Positions 14,655-21,500 of a stretch of 21,500 nt of DNA are shown here, piece by piece. Source of the stretch: an uncultured Roseburia sp. (GTDB lineage: Bacteria > Bacillota > Clostridia > Lachnospirales > Lachnospiraceae); NCBI GenBank assembly GCA_946055175.1, contig CAMGET010000001.1, positions 1 through 21,500 of the forward strand, in the 5' to 3' direction. A program made the position numbers and the translations under genes. Every line of letters begins with the position of its first letter. The first letter of the stretch is position 1. The notes beneath the pieces were generated by a model that was not told where the DNA came from, searched no databases, and saw only the letters and a list, made by a program, of their open reading frames with translations.

Positions 14655-16839
14655 AGTATTGATATGCGGTTCCTACAAGGGAGCTTTTCAGGTAAAGCTA
14701 TGTCAGAGATTAAAAAAGGAAAAACACGAAGTGTTTGTGCTTTCCAATGACTCAGTAGAAGAAAAAAAGATATCTTCTGTTTTTCAGGAATATCGCTTCC
14801 CCTATGAGAGTGAGAGCGTAATGAATGTTATGAGCAGTGTATCACCGGATGCAGTCATATTTTGCGGTGCACTGGATGCATCTTTTGATTGGCGGAAGGG
14901 CGTTTCAAAATCTGTAGAATATGTGGCTGGAATTATGAATGTTATGACATGTGCAGCAACAGTAAATACAGAGAAGTTTTTGTACCTGTCTTCTTTGGGT
15001 GTATTTTCGGGAAATACAGAAAAAAGTTTGATAGAAACTGTAGCCCCGGTTCCTGCAAGCCAACAGGAAAAAGCCATTCTGCAGGGAGAGAAAATCTGCT
15101 TATCATCCTCTGCGGATAAAACAAAGACAAAAATCTCTGTTATACGTATGCCACAGGTATATGGTGTTTGCGAAAAAAGAACAGAAAACGGTATTTGCAA
15201 TGAAATTGCTGAGTCTATTTGTGATGGCAAAAAAATGGAACTGAATCAGAGTGAGGTGTGCCATCTGATGTATTTAGATGATGCAGTGGATGCAGTTTAT
15301 AAGGTGCTTACTGCAAAGCAGGAAGAAACGCAGAAGGTATATCATATTGTACCGCAGGCAGCGGTTAGACAGGAAACAATTTCAGACTACTTTGAAAGTC
15401 TGATGAAAGAAGAAAAGACGCTTCCTCTAGAGGGCAAGGAAGAAAAAGTAAGAGTTGCTTCTACGACACAAAAGCAACTGGGCTTCTCAGAAAAGTATAC
15501 ATTGGAAGAAGGATTAGCAACTTTTTACAAACAATATGTGAAACTGCCAAAAGAAAAAGCTAAGACGAGTAAGAATAAACAGGCGAAAGAACAGAGAAAA
15601 TTGTTCCGCCCTATTTTTGAAACAATTCTTGCTTTTATCTTTGTACAATTATTTATTACATTTACCGGCGATGCGGCTTTTCACAACGTGATAGATGTTT
15701 ACCTGATTTATGTACTTGTGGTTGCGGTTGTACTTGGAGCGGTACCTTCAACACTCGCTGTTATATTAAGTATTCTTGGCAAATACTATTCGCTGTTTTT
15801 GACGAATCATACAGTTTCAGTATTTACTGATTATACAAATTACCTTTGGATATTACAGATTTTCTCGCTTGCCGTTTTAACGGGCTACTTAAAGGATTGG
15901 TATGCAAGATCAGTCGGAGAAATGAAGCGGGAAAATGACTATCTGATAAAGGAAATCGATTCCTTAAAATCAATCAATGATAGTAATGTGGAAGTAAAAG
16001 ACGTGTTTGAAAAACGTCTGGTTAATTATAAGGACAGCTATGCCAAGGTATATGATATTATTTCACAGCTGGATGATTTAGAGTCTAAATCAATTCTGTT
16101 TAAGGCGGCAAGAGTTGTTGCCGATGTTATGGAGAGTAAGGACGTTGCTGTTTATACATATGAAGCGAAGAGCGGATTCTGCCGTTTGATGGCGTCTACA
16201 TCAGAACTTGCAAGGAAAAAGGGAAAATCTTTCCGGTTAAGTGACTATGCGGAGGTTTTGGAAAAATTAAACAATAAGCAAATCTATATGAACCGCAACT
16301 TTGAAGAGAACATGCCTATGTTTGCAGCAGGTACTTATAATGGTGACATACTTGAAGTGGTAATTATGGTTTGGAGCATGGAACTTGTGAATGTAAGTCT
16401 TCACCAAAGCAATCTGCTTACAATGCTGACAAAGCTGATGGAACGTTCTACTACCAGAGCCTTAAGATATATGGAGTCGGTCAAAAACTCTACCTACATA
16501 GTAGGAACAAAGGTTATGGAAGCAAAGGCATTTGAAGATATGCTGGATATCTACTGTGCAGGTGAGGCAGAAGGTGTATTGGAGTATACACTTTTAAAGG
16601 TTACTTCCTATGAAGGTGTGACGGAGAAAATGTATGAGGAATTAAGCCATTTGACAAGAGGTACGGACTACCTTGGTGTTGACACAGATGAAAAGGTTTA
16701 TATCCTCCTTACAAACTCAAATGAGGAAGACTCAGAATGGGTTATGAGAAGATGCGGCGAGCATAACATAATGACACAAATTGTTAAGAAAAACAAAGGA
16801 AAGACAGCGGAGGAAGTATTCTCTGACTGCAGATTTTGA
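14641..16839 (+). CDS. SDR/epimerase-like domain fused to PelD-like c-di-GMP receptor (732 aa)
   Basis: Residues ~4-300 are an extended SDR (NAD-dependent epimerase)-like Rossmann domain (KVLICGSYKGAF, KFLYLSSLGVFSG, SVIRMPQVYG). Residues ~322-420 hold about four membrane helices, ~424-475 a helical linker, ~475-605 a GAF-like domain and ~613-715 a degenerate GGDEF domain. In the last, RGTD (R673-D676) occupies the RxxD inhibitory site, while the GGDEF active site reads TDEKV. Membrane-GAF-degenerate GGDEF with an intact I-site is the architecture of PelD, the c-di-GMP receptor that activates Pel polysaccharide synthesis; the SDR front is extra. The SDR domain lacks its catalytic tyrosine (S140 in SQQEK) and normal glycine motif. 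Start uncertain: the GTG at 14641 lies only 1 nt after GGAG (14636-14639). Confidence 0.8.
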   Translation: MIVIKVLICGSYKGAFQVKLCQRLKKEKHEVFVLSNDSVEEKKISSVFQEYRFPYESESVMNVMSSVSPDAVIFCGALDASFDWRKGVSKSVEYVAGIMNVMTCAATVNTEKFLYLSSLGVFSGNTEKSLIETVAPVPASQQEKAILQGEKICLSSSADKTKTKISVIRMPQVYGVCEKRTENGICNEIAESICDGKKMELNQSEVCHLMYLDDAVDAVYKVLTAKQEETQKVYHIVPQAAVRQETISDYFESLMKEEKTLPLEGKEEKVRVASTTQKQLGFSEKYTLEEGLATFYKQYVKLPKEKAKTSKNKQAKEQRKLFRPIFETILAFIFVQLFITFTGDAAFHNVIDVYLIYVLVVAVVLGAVPSTLAVILSILGKYYSLFLTNHTVSVFTDYTNYLWILQIFSLAVLTGYLKDWYARSVGEMKRENDYLIKEIDSLKSINDSNVEVKDVFEKRLVNYKDSYAKVYDIISQLDDLESKSILFKAARVVADVMESKDVAVYTYEAKSGFCRLMASTSELARKKGKSFRLSDYAEVLEKLNNKQIYMNRNFEENMPMFAAGTYNGDILEVVIMVWSMELVNVSLHQSNLLTMLTKLMERSTTRALRYMESVKNSTYIVGTKVMEAKAFEDMLDIYCAGEAEGVLEYTLLKVTSYEGVTEKMYEELSHLTRGTDYLGVDTDEKVYILLTNSNEEDSEWVMRRCGEHNIMTQIVKKNKGKTAEEVFSDCRF

Positions 16840-16869
16840 TGGAGCAGATACTGGGAAGGAACAGATTGA

Positions 16870-17775
16870 ATGACGAAATATCAGATTTTGCTTATACTAC
16901 TGTTGATAAATACGTTGTTGTCACTTGGCTACATGGTGATTATGGGGAGTAAAAAACAACTGGAAAAGGGAATCTTAATTGGTACCATTATGCTTATCAT
17001 ACCGGTGAGCGGTCCTCTGTTGATATTCTTTTCCTATTTGCTTTTTCTGCTTCTGAAGCATACTAAAGCGGCTTATATAGATCCGGCTGAATTAAGCTTC
17101 AGAAAGGAAAAAATACGAATTATAGAAGGAGACAGTCTGCAGAGAGGTATTAATAAGGTGCCGATTGAAGAAGCACTTTTAGAGTCGGATAATGAAAGTA
17201 CCAGAAGGGTGCTGCTTGATGTACTGAAGGCAGATTTTGAAAGTTCGATACCAATTTTGATGAAAGCAATTGAAAATGAAGACAGTGAGGTATCCCACTA
17301 TGCATCGGCTGCCATATCGGATGTACTGTCGAAATTTAAAAAGCAACAGAAAGAAATTGATGAACAGTATCGTGGGCATATGGATGATGAAGAACTTTTG
17401 ACGGCTTATCGTAAATATGTTTATAAATATCTGACATATCATATATTCCCGAAGACGGAGGAAACACATTATCTGGAATTGTGCAGTGAGTTGATGGAAC
17501 AGGCATACAAACTGTCTTCCGCCATTGACTCGGAAGATTATGAAAATTGGATAAAGCTGTTGTTGGATTTTAGTAAAAAAGAGCAGGCAAAAGAATGGCT
17601 TATAAGAATGCAGAAGGCTTACCCCGAAAATCTGTCAACTTATAAGGCAGAGTTACAGTATAGCTATCAGTTTGATCATCAGAATTTTGGAAAATGTCTT
17701 CAGAAAATAAGAACTTCCCAGATTATGTTGGATGAGGATACGCTGGAACTGGTAAGATTTTTTCAAAATGTATAA
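16870..17775 (+). CDS. PelE-like membrane/helical-repeat protein
   Basis: The product is 301 residues. The ATG at 16870 follows GGGAAGGA by ~9 nt. There are two N-terminal membrane segments (about 5-25 and 34-64), then a soluble helical region. Residues ~88-150 look HEAT-like (ESTRRVLLDVLKADFESSIP, MKAIENEDSEVSHYASAAIS). Residues ~170-301 look like TPR repeats (YLELCSELMEQAYKLSSAI, ENWIKLLLDFSKKEQAKEWL, AYPENLSTYKAELQYSY). This matches PelE, which has two membrane helices followed by TPRs and assembles with PelD at the inner face of the membrane. Its position directly after the PelD-like gene supports the call. Sequence identity to known PelE cannot be judged here. Confidence 0.7.
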   Translation: MTKYQILLILLLINTLLSLGYMVIMGSKKQLEKGILIGTIMLIIPVSGPLLIFFSYLLFLLLKHTKAAYIDPAELSFRKEKIRIIEGDSLQRGINKVPIEEALLESDNESTRRVLLDVLKADFESSIPILMKAIENEDSEVSHYASAAISDVLSKFKKQQKEIDEQYRGHMDDEELLTAYRKYVYKYLTYHIFPKTEETHYLELCSELMEQAYKLSSAIDSEDYENWIKLLLDFSKKEQAKEWLIRMQKAYPENLSTYKAELQYSYQFDHQNFGKCLQKIRTSQIMLDEDTLELVRFFQNV

Positions 17776-17804
17776 AGAGACAGCAGGGATAGGGAGAATA
17801 GAAG

Positions 17805-19997
17805 TTGTATAGCACAAGAGTACTGGAGTTAATACAGATATTTAGTATATATACCATTTTGCTATTTGGCCTGGCAGAGATTATCGCAAGACCCTTTACA
17901 AGAGGAAAAGGTCTTATTTACAGAATCTGCACGGACATGGTGGTGGGTAACTTTTACATCATTAATATGATGTTTTTACTCGCCTACTTAAAATGTCTGT
18001 ATCAGCCCATTATGATTGTGCTTTTTTTGCTTGGCGCTGGTTTGATTCGCTTCTTTACTGACAGGGAACGAATGACAGCTTACTGGAAACACAAGTATGA
18101 TATCTTATGCCGGATATTAAAAAGGGAATATGGAAGCAAACTTGTAAAACAAAAAGTGACCCAAAAAACGGTACAACGCGTAAAAGGCATGTCTTTTAAC
18201 CTGTTACGGGGAAGAGTGTTGGAAGGCATTCTGCTTTTAGCTGCAATGGCAATTAATATATATTACTATAGTTACCAGGCATTAAACTTTGTGTCTTATG
18301 CGGCACCGGATGTGGAGGTGCACTTATACTGGATACAGTCACTTGTGGGAGGAAAACTTTTCCCGGCAGGTGTTTATCCTTTCGGCATGCACTGTGTGGG
18401 AGCTGCCCTCTCTTTAATTTTCGGGGTTTCAGCAGTTACGGTTGGAAGAATGTTAGGTGTCGTGACCTCATTTTATATTATGCTGTTATGTTACCTGCTT
18501 GTAAAAAGCCTGTGCCGGCTTAAATATGCGCCAATTGTTGGATTTATGATTTTCACTATCGCAAATCTTACGGTTGATACCACTTATATGAGATATTCTG
18601 CGATGATTTCACAGGAATATGCAATGCTGTTTTTGGTACCGGTGATGTATTTCCTCTATTTGTATTTGAACGAAAAAGGTACAAAAGAGCTGGTACTATT
18701 TGGAATGTCCTTTTCCTTAACCATTGCGGTTCACTTTTATATTACGGCGGTTGCCTGTTTCTTTTTCCTGGCGATTGGTATTGTGTATCTGTATCGGATG
18801 ATGAAACAAAAAATGTTGGTTCCGATTATTCTTTGCGGTATCATTAGTACTTTTGTTGCGGTAGCACCATTGCTGGTAGGACTTTGTATGGGATATGAAC
18901 TGGAACAGTCCTTCATTTATGGAGCCTCGGTAATTATGAATGATTCCGATATGTATGCAGACAGCACCGGAAATACCAGACAGGAGGAAGAACAGGAAGA
19001 GGAAGTAGAGGAGGAGACCATAAATTATACGCCCGAGCTTATTATAGAGGAATCCTCCAAACAACTGGAAAAATATGTTTTTAAAGACATAAGGTATTTG
19101 TGGATTTGTGTAATCCCATTAATCCTTGTCTTTGTGGATTGGATAATACGACTGTGCAAAGGTTGTGTGACAAATCGCACGTTAGAATATTTGTCACAAA
19201 TGTTGTATCTGCTTTTTATTCTGGTAGAGTTATTGTTGTCCAGGTTTGAGTTGCCGGTCATTATAGAACCAAAGCGAATGGGAATTTTTATTGCTTATAT
19301 GTTACCATTGCTGATGGCGATTCCATTAGAAATGTTTTATGAGCTGTTAAAAAAATATCGGAGTTGGGGATTGGTATGTAATGTGGCAGCTTTGGGATGT
19401 TTGGGTCTGGTATGTTTTTATATTGATATGAATGGAATGGTTAAAGAACTTCCGACGGTATATTATTTTCAGACGACAGGTGCAATGAAGGCGGCTTGTG
19501 ATATTATTAAGCACTACGAAAAAGATTCATGGACGATTGTATCTCCCGTCAATGAGACCACTCTTACATATAATCATGGCTATCATTATGAACTGTGGGA
19601 CTTTATTACAGAATTAGAGGACTATAAAGAGGGAATGGAATTGTACATTCCTACAGAATATGTATTCTTTTACGTTGAGAAAATGCCTATTCAGTTATAT
19701 GGATATTCCTTTTCTGTTGATGACGAGATTTTAAGAAAGCGAGATAGTGTTAGCGTAGAAGCGGCAATGGAAGAGATTGGACACGACTATCAGAAAGCAG
19801 ATGAATATTATAAGTATAAAAGATTGGAACTGATGTCACGGATGTATTATTGGGCAAAAGCATATCAAAATTATTTCCCGGACGAGATGACAGTGTTCTA
19901 TGAGGATGATGAAATTGTGGTATATCGCCTGAAACAAAATACATATGCTTTAAATAATCTGGCAATTGATTATAGAGAGGAGTTGCTGTATGAGTGA
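17805..19997 (+). CDS. Large polytopic membrane protein, probable GT-C-type glycosyltransferase
   Basis: The product is 730 residues. The start is TTG at 17805, supported by AGGGAG (17791-17796) at 8 nt; no ATG is near. I count about 11-12 hydrophobic segments (for example 12-28, 48-62, 66-83, 138-158, 195-235, 242-255, 271-288, 297-330, 338-362, 430-450, 463-479, 491-512, 523-541), then a soluble C-terminal domain (~550-730). The first large outer loop has APDVEVHLYW (D169, E171, H173), resembling the acidic catalytic motif in the first loop of GT-C enzymes that use polyprenyl-phosphate sugars. A loop at ~385-425 contains the Glu-rich EEEQEEEVEEE. It is not a known Pel component; GT-C is an inference from topology and motif. 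It overlaps the GT2 gene by 8 bases. Confidence 0.6.
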   Translation: MYSTRVLELIQIFSIYTILLFGLAEIIARPFTRGKGLIYRICTDMVVGNFYIINMMFLLAYLKCLYQPIMIVLFLLGAGLIRFFTDRERMTAYWKHKYDILCRILKREYGSKLVKQKVTQKTVQRVKGMSFNLLRGRVLEGILLLAAMAINIYYYSYQALNFVSYAAPDVEVHLYWIQSLVGGKLFPAGVYPFGMHCVGAALSLIFGVSAVTVGRMLGVVTSFYIMLLCYLLVKSLCRLKYAPIVGFMIFTIANLTVDTTYMRYSAMISQEYAMLFLVPVMYFLYLYLNEKGTKELVLFGMSFSLTIAVHFYITAVACFFFLAIGIVYLYRMMKQKMLVPIILCGIISTFVAVAPLLVGLCMGYELEQSFIYGASVIMNDSDMYADSTGNTRQEEEQEEEVEEETINYTPELIIEESSKQLEKYVFKDIRYLWICVIPLILVFVDWIIRLCKGCVTNRTLEYLSQMLYLLFILVELLLSRFELPVIIEPKRMGIFIAYMLPLLMAIPLEMFYELLKKYRSWGLVCNVAALGCLGLVCFYIDMNGMVKELPTVYYFQTTGAMKAACDIIKHYEKDSWTIVSPVNETTLTYNHGYHYELWDFITELEDYKEGMELYIPTEYVFFYVEKMPIQLYGYSFSVDDEILRKRDSVSVEAAMEEIGHDYQKADEYYKYKRLELMSRMYYWAKAYQNYFPDEMTVFYEDDEIVVYRLKQNTYALNNLAIDYREELLYE

Positions 19998-20730
19998 GAA
20001 CAAGGGAAAATGCAGGGTGTTGATACTGATTCCTGCGTATAATGAAGAAGAAAATATTGGAACTTTTCTGGAATCCATGAGTTGTTCCAAAATTGCGGGA
20101 GAGGCAGATATTCTGGTGATCGATGATGCATCGAAGGACCGAACAGCAGAAATTGCCAGAAAACATGGTGTGAAGGTAATCAGCCAGGTCTATAATATGG
20201 GCTATGGTGCAGCCCTTCAGCTTGGATACAAATATGCAACCAGTCATGAATATGACTATGTGCTCCAACTGGATGCTGATGGTCAGCATGATGCATGCAA
20301 TCTGGATATTTTATATGAATGCCTGACAAATAGTAAAAAGGACTGTGACATTATTATTGGCTCCCGTTTCTTAGAAGGAAGTGAATCCTATAAGATGGGA
20401 ACAATCCGAATATTGAGCATCAAATTCTTCCGCTGCATCATTAAATGGATTGGTCATGCAAATATCACGGATCCTACCTCAGGACTACAAGGATTAAATA
20501 GAAAGGCATTTTCTTATTATGCACAATATGGTAAATTTGACTACCGGTATCCTGACATCAATATGATTATGCAAATGCTTTTACGCGGTTTTCGCATCGG
20601 TGAGTGCAGGGCAGTTATGCATCAGCGGGTAGCAGGAACATCTATGCATTCCGGCATCTGGAAACCATTTGCGTATATGGTACTGATGTCTTTAAGTACA
20701 ATGGCAGCTATTATCCGAAACACAAAATAG
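19990..20730 (+). CDS. GT2 glycosyltransferase, Dpm1/polyprenyl-phosphate-sugar synthase type
   Basis: The product is 246 residues from the ATG at 19990, which has AGAGGAG 7 nt upstream and overlaps the preceding gene by 8 bases. A TTG at 19966 is not favoured. GT-A fold motifs: VLILIPAYNEEENI, VIDDASKDRTAEIA, N-M-G-Y-G-A-A-L (69-76) and the metal-binding DAD (D95-D97) in QLDADGQHD. The later DPTSGLQGLNRKAF is typical of the Dpm1/DPG-synthase branch, which transfers a sugar from a nucleotide donor to polyprenyl phosphate on the cytoplasmic side. No C-terminal membrane pair is present, so a partner such as the DUF2304 protein may anchor it. Acceptor and sugar are inferred. Confidence 0.85.
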   Translation: MSENKGKCRVLILIPAYNEEENIGTFLESMSCSKIAGEADILVIDDASKDRTAEIARKHGVKVISQVYNMGYGAALQLGYKYATSHEYDYVLQLDADGQHDACNLDILYECLTNSKKDCDIIIGSRFLEGSESYKMGTIRILSIKFFRCIIKWIGHANITDPTSGLQGLNRKAFSYYAQYGKFDYRYPDINMIMQMLLRGFRIGECRAVMHQRVAGTSMHSGIWKPFAYMVLMSLSTMAAIIRNTK

Positions 20731-20752
20731 CAATAGAATGGGATAGATTTAA

Positions 20753-21500
20753 ATGAGCAGTAAGATGAAAAAAAAATCAAAAAAGCATTATAGACTGCGG
20801 AAAAAACATTTCTTTGCAATTACAGCAGAAATGATAGTACTCTTTATCGTTTTTCAGCTTGTAGGTAATTTTTCTTTTGTGGAATATAGAAATCCGGCTG
20901 AATCCCTGAAAGAAAAGATGTCAGATCAGCGTTTGACTGAGCTTACCGTACAGATGGAAAAAGCACCGAATTATGAGACAGAAGAACAGATGGAATATCT
21001 GGTGATTAGTAAAGATTTTTCTGAAGACAGTATGGAAGTTTCTTCTGTTTTAGAAACATTGGAAGGAATGAAACTGGCACATTACTGTGTTCTGACGTCA
21101 GAGGCGGAAAACATTGAAGTAAGCAATCTACCGGATTCATTAAGGGGAGTTATAATTTGCGGTGACAAAGAAGGAACTGCTTTATCGGAGATGCAAAGAG
21201 AAGAACTGGTAGAAAAAGGAATACATATTATTTACACACAAATGCCCGGAGCGGAAGGAATCAGAGAAAATCATTTAGAGTCATTACTCGGGATTTATAA
21301 GATGAATGGTATGCTCAAGCAGCAGGGAATGCGCTTTACGGATGAAGTTTTTCTTGGCGGTATTCTGGATTTGGAAGAGATAGAGTATCCATTAGAGGAT
21401 GTAGAACTGGAACCTACCTGTAAGATTTATGCCTATGGTTTAAAGGGACTTGATGGGGAAGATGTAAAACGAAATGAGGAACTGCCTCCCATTATGTGGC
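20753..21500 (+). CDS. Membrane-anchored protein at the PelA/DUF2194 position, 3' end cut by window edge
   Basis: An open frame runs from the ATG at 20753 (GGGA ~9 nt upstream) to the window end with no stop, giving 249 residues. A very basic N-terminus (KMKKKSKKHYRLRKKH) precedes one membrane helix (FFAITAEMIVLFIVFQLVG). The rest would be extracytoplasmic, with an alpha/beta pattern (EYLVISKDFSEDSM, LRGVIICGDKEG, EKGIHIIYTQMPGAEG) like a Rossmann or class I amidotransferase-like fold. In Pel-type clusters of Firmicutes this position is filled by DUF2194 proteins, a family with a polysaccharide-deacetylase-like part that substitutes for PelA. The catalytic motifs would lie beyond the window, so the family call rests on N-terminal architecture and neighbourhood only. 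Confidence 0.5.
   Translation, partial: MSSKMKKKSKKHYRLRKKHFFAITAEMIVLFIVFQLVGNFSFVEYRNPAESLKEKMSDQRLTELTVQMEKAPNYETEEQMEYLVISKDFSEDSMEVSSVLETLEGMKLAHYCVLTSEAENIEVSNLPDSLRGVIICGDKEGTALSEMQREELVEKGIHIIYTQMPGAEGIRENHLESLLGIYKMNGMLKQQGMRFTDEVFLGGILDLEEIEYPLEDVELEPTCKIYAYGLKGLDGEDVKRNEELPPIMW

Noticed and set aside
14641..15560. Active UDP-sugar epimerase (PelX/GalE-like)
   Set aside because: The catalytic tyrosine of YxxxK is serine and the glycine motif is degenerate, so I do not call it an enzyme.
14641..16839. Active diguanylate cyclase
   Set aside because: The GGDEF position reads TDEKV; no catalytic glycines or metal-binding aspartate pattern remain.
19750..20289. 179-codon frame on the minus strand across the GT-C/GT2 junction
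   Set aside because: It is antisense to two well-supported genes, without a ribosome binding site or recognisable domain.

Overview
The window looks like a chromosomal segment of an anaerobic Firmicute of class Clostridia, most likely a Lachnospiraceae relative. The reasons are moderate GC, AGGAGG-type ribosome binding sites, frequent 4-base ATGA overlaps, TTG/GTG starts, and a gene set typical of that group (DUF4080 radical SAM protein, VanW-domain protein, stand-alone HypE-like protein, EcfA1-EcfA2-EcfT-TruA). The taxonomic call is an inference, since no rRNA is present. Almost everything reads on the + strand.

Region 1 (1-12427) is ordinary core genome. It holds a 5'-truncated SseB-like protein, a small unknown protein, a B12-binding/radical SAM protein, endonuclease III (nth) overlapping a DnaQ-type exonuclease, and a minus-strand membrane-anchored protein of unknown function. 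Divergent from that gene is a 34-residue membrane peptide at 4880-4984. Next come a VanW/G5-type cell-envelope protein, a HypE-like AIR-synthase-family protein, an Lrp/AsnC regulator coupled to a class I aminotransferase, TrmL, and the energy-coupling factor module EcfA1-EcfA2-EcfT, which ends at a strong hairpin terminator.

Region 2 (12445-21500) starts with truA. Overlapping its 3' end is a regulator with an N-terminal LytTR DNA-binding domain and a C-terminal PAS-like domain. The 298 bases after it contain two 15-bp direct repeats, 21 bp apart, that resemble LytTR/VirR boxes. They lie 7 nt upstream of a promoter-like TTGAAT-17-TAAAAT, with a second promoter further down.

Downstream is what I read as a Gram-positive Pel-like exopolysaccharide locus. 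It encodes a DUF2304 membrane protein; a 732-residue fusion of an SDR/epimerase-like domain to a PelD-like membrane, GAF and degenerate GGDEF module; a PelE-like protein; a 730-residue polytopic protein resembling GT-C glycosyltransferases; a Dpm1-like GT2 glycosyltransferase; and the start of a membrane-anchored protein in the position of PelA/DUF2194, cut by the window edge.

Working model (inference): the PelD-like module keeps the RxxD c-di-GMP I-site but has lost the GGDEF active site, so it would be a c-di-GMP receptor switching on polymer synthesis, while the LytTR-PAS protein sets transcription. DUF2304 + GT2 + GT-C resemble the three parts of a polyprenyl-phosphate-sugar glycosylation system and may add a sugar to the polymer outside the membrane. 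PelF and PelG homologues would be expected just beyond the right edge; I cannot see them.
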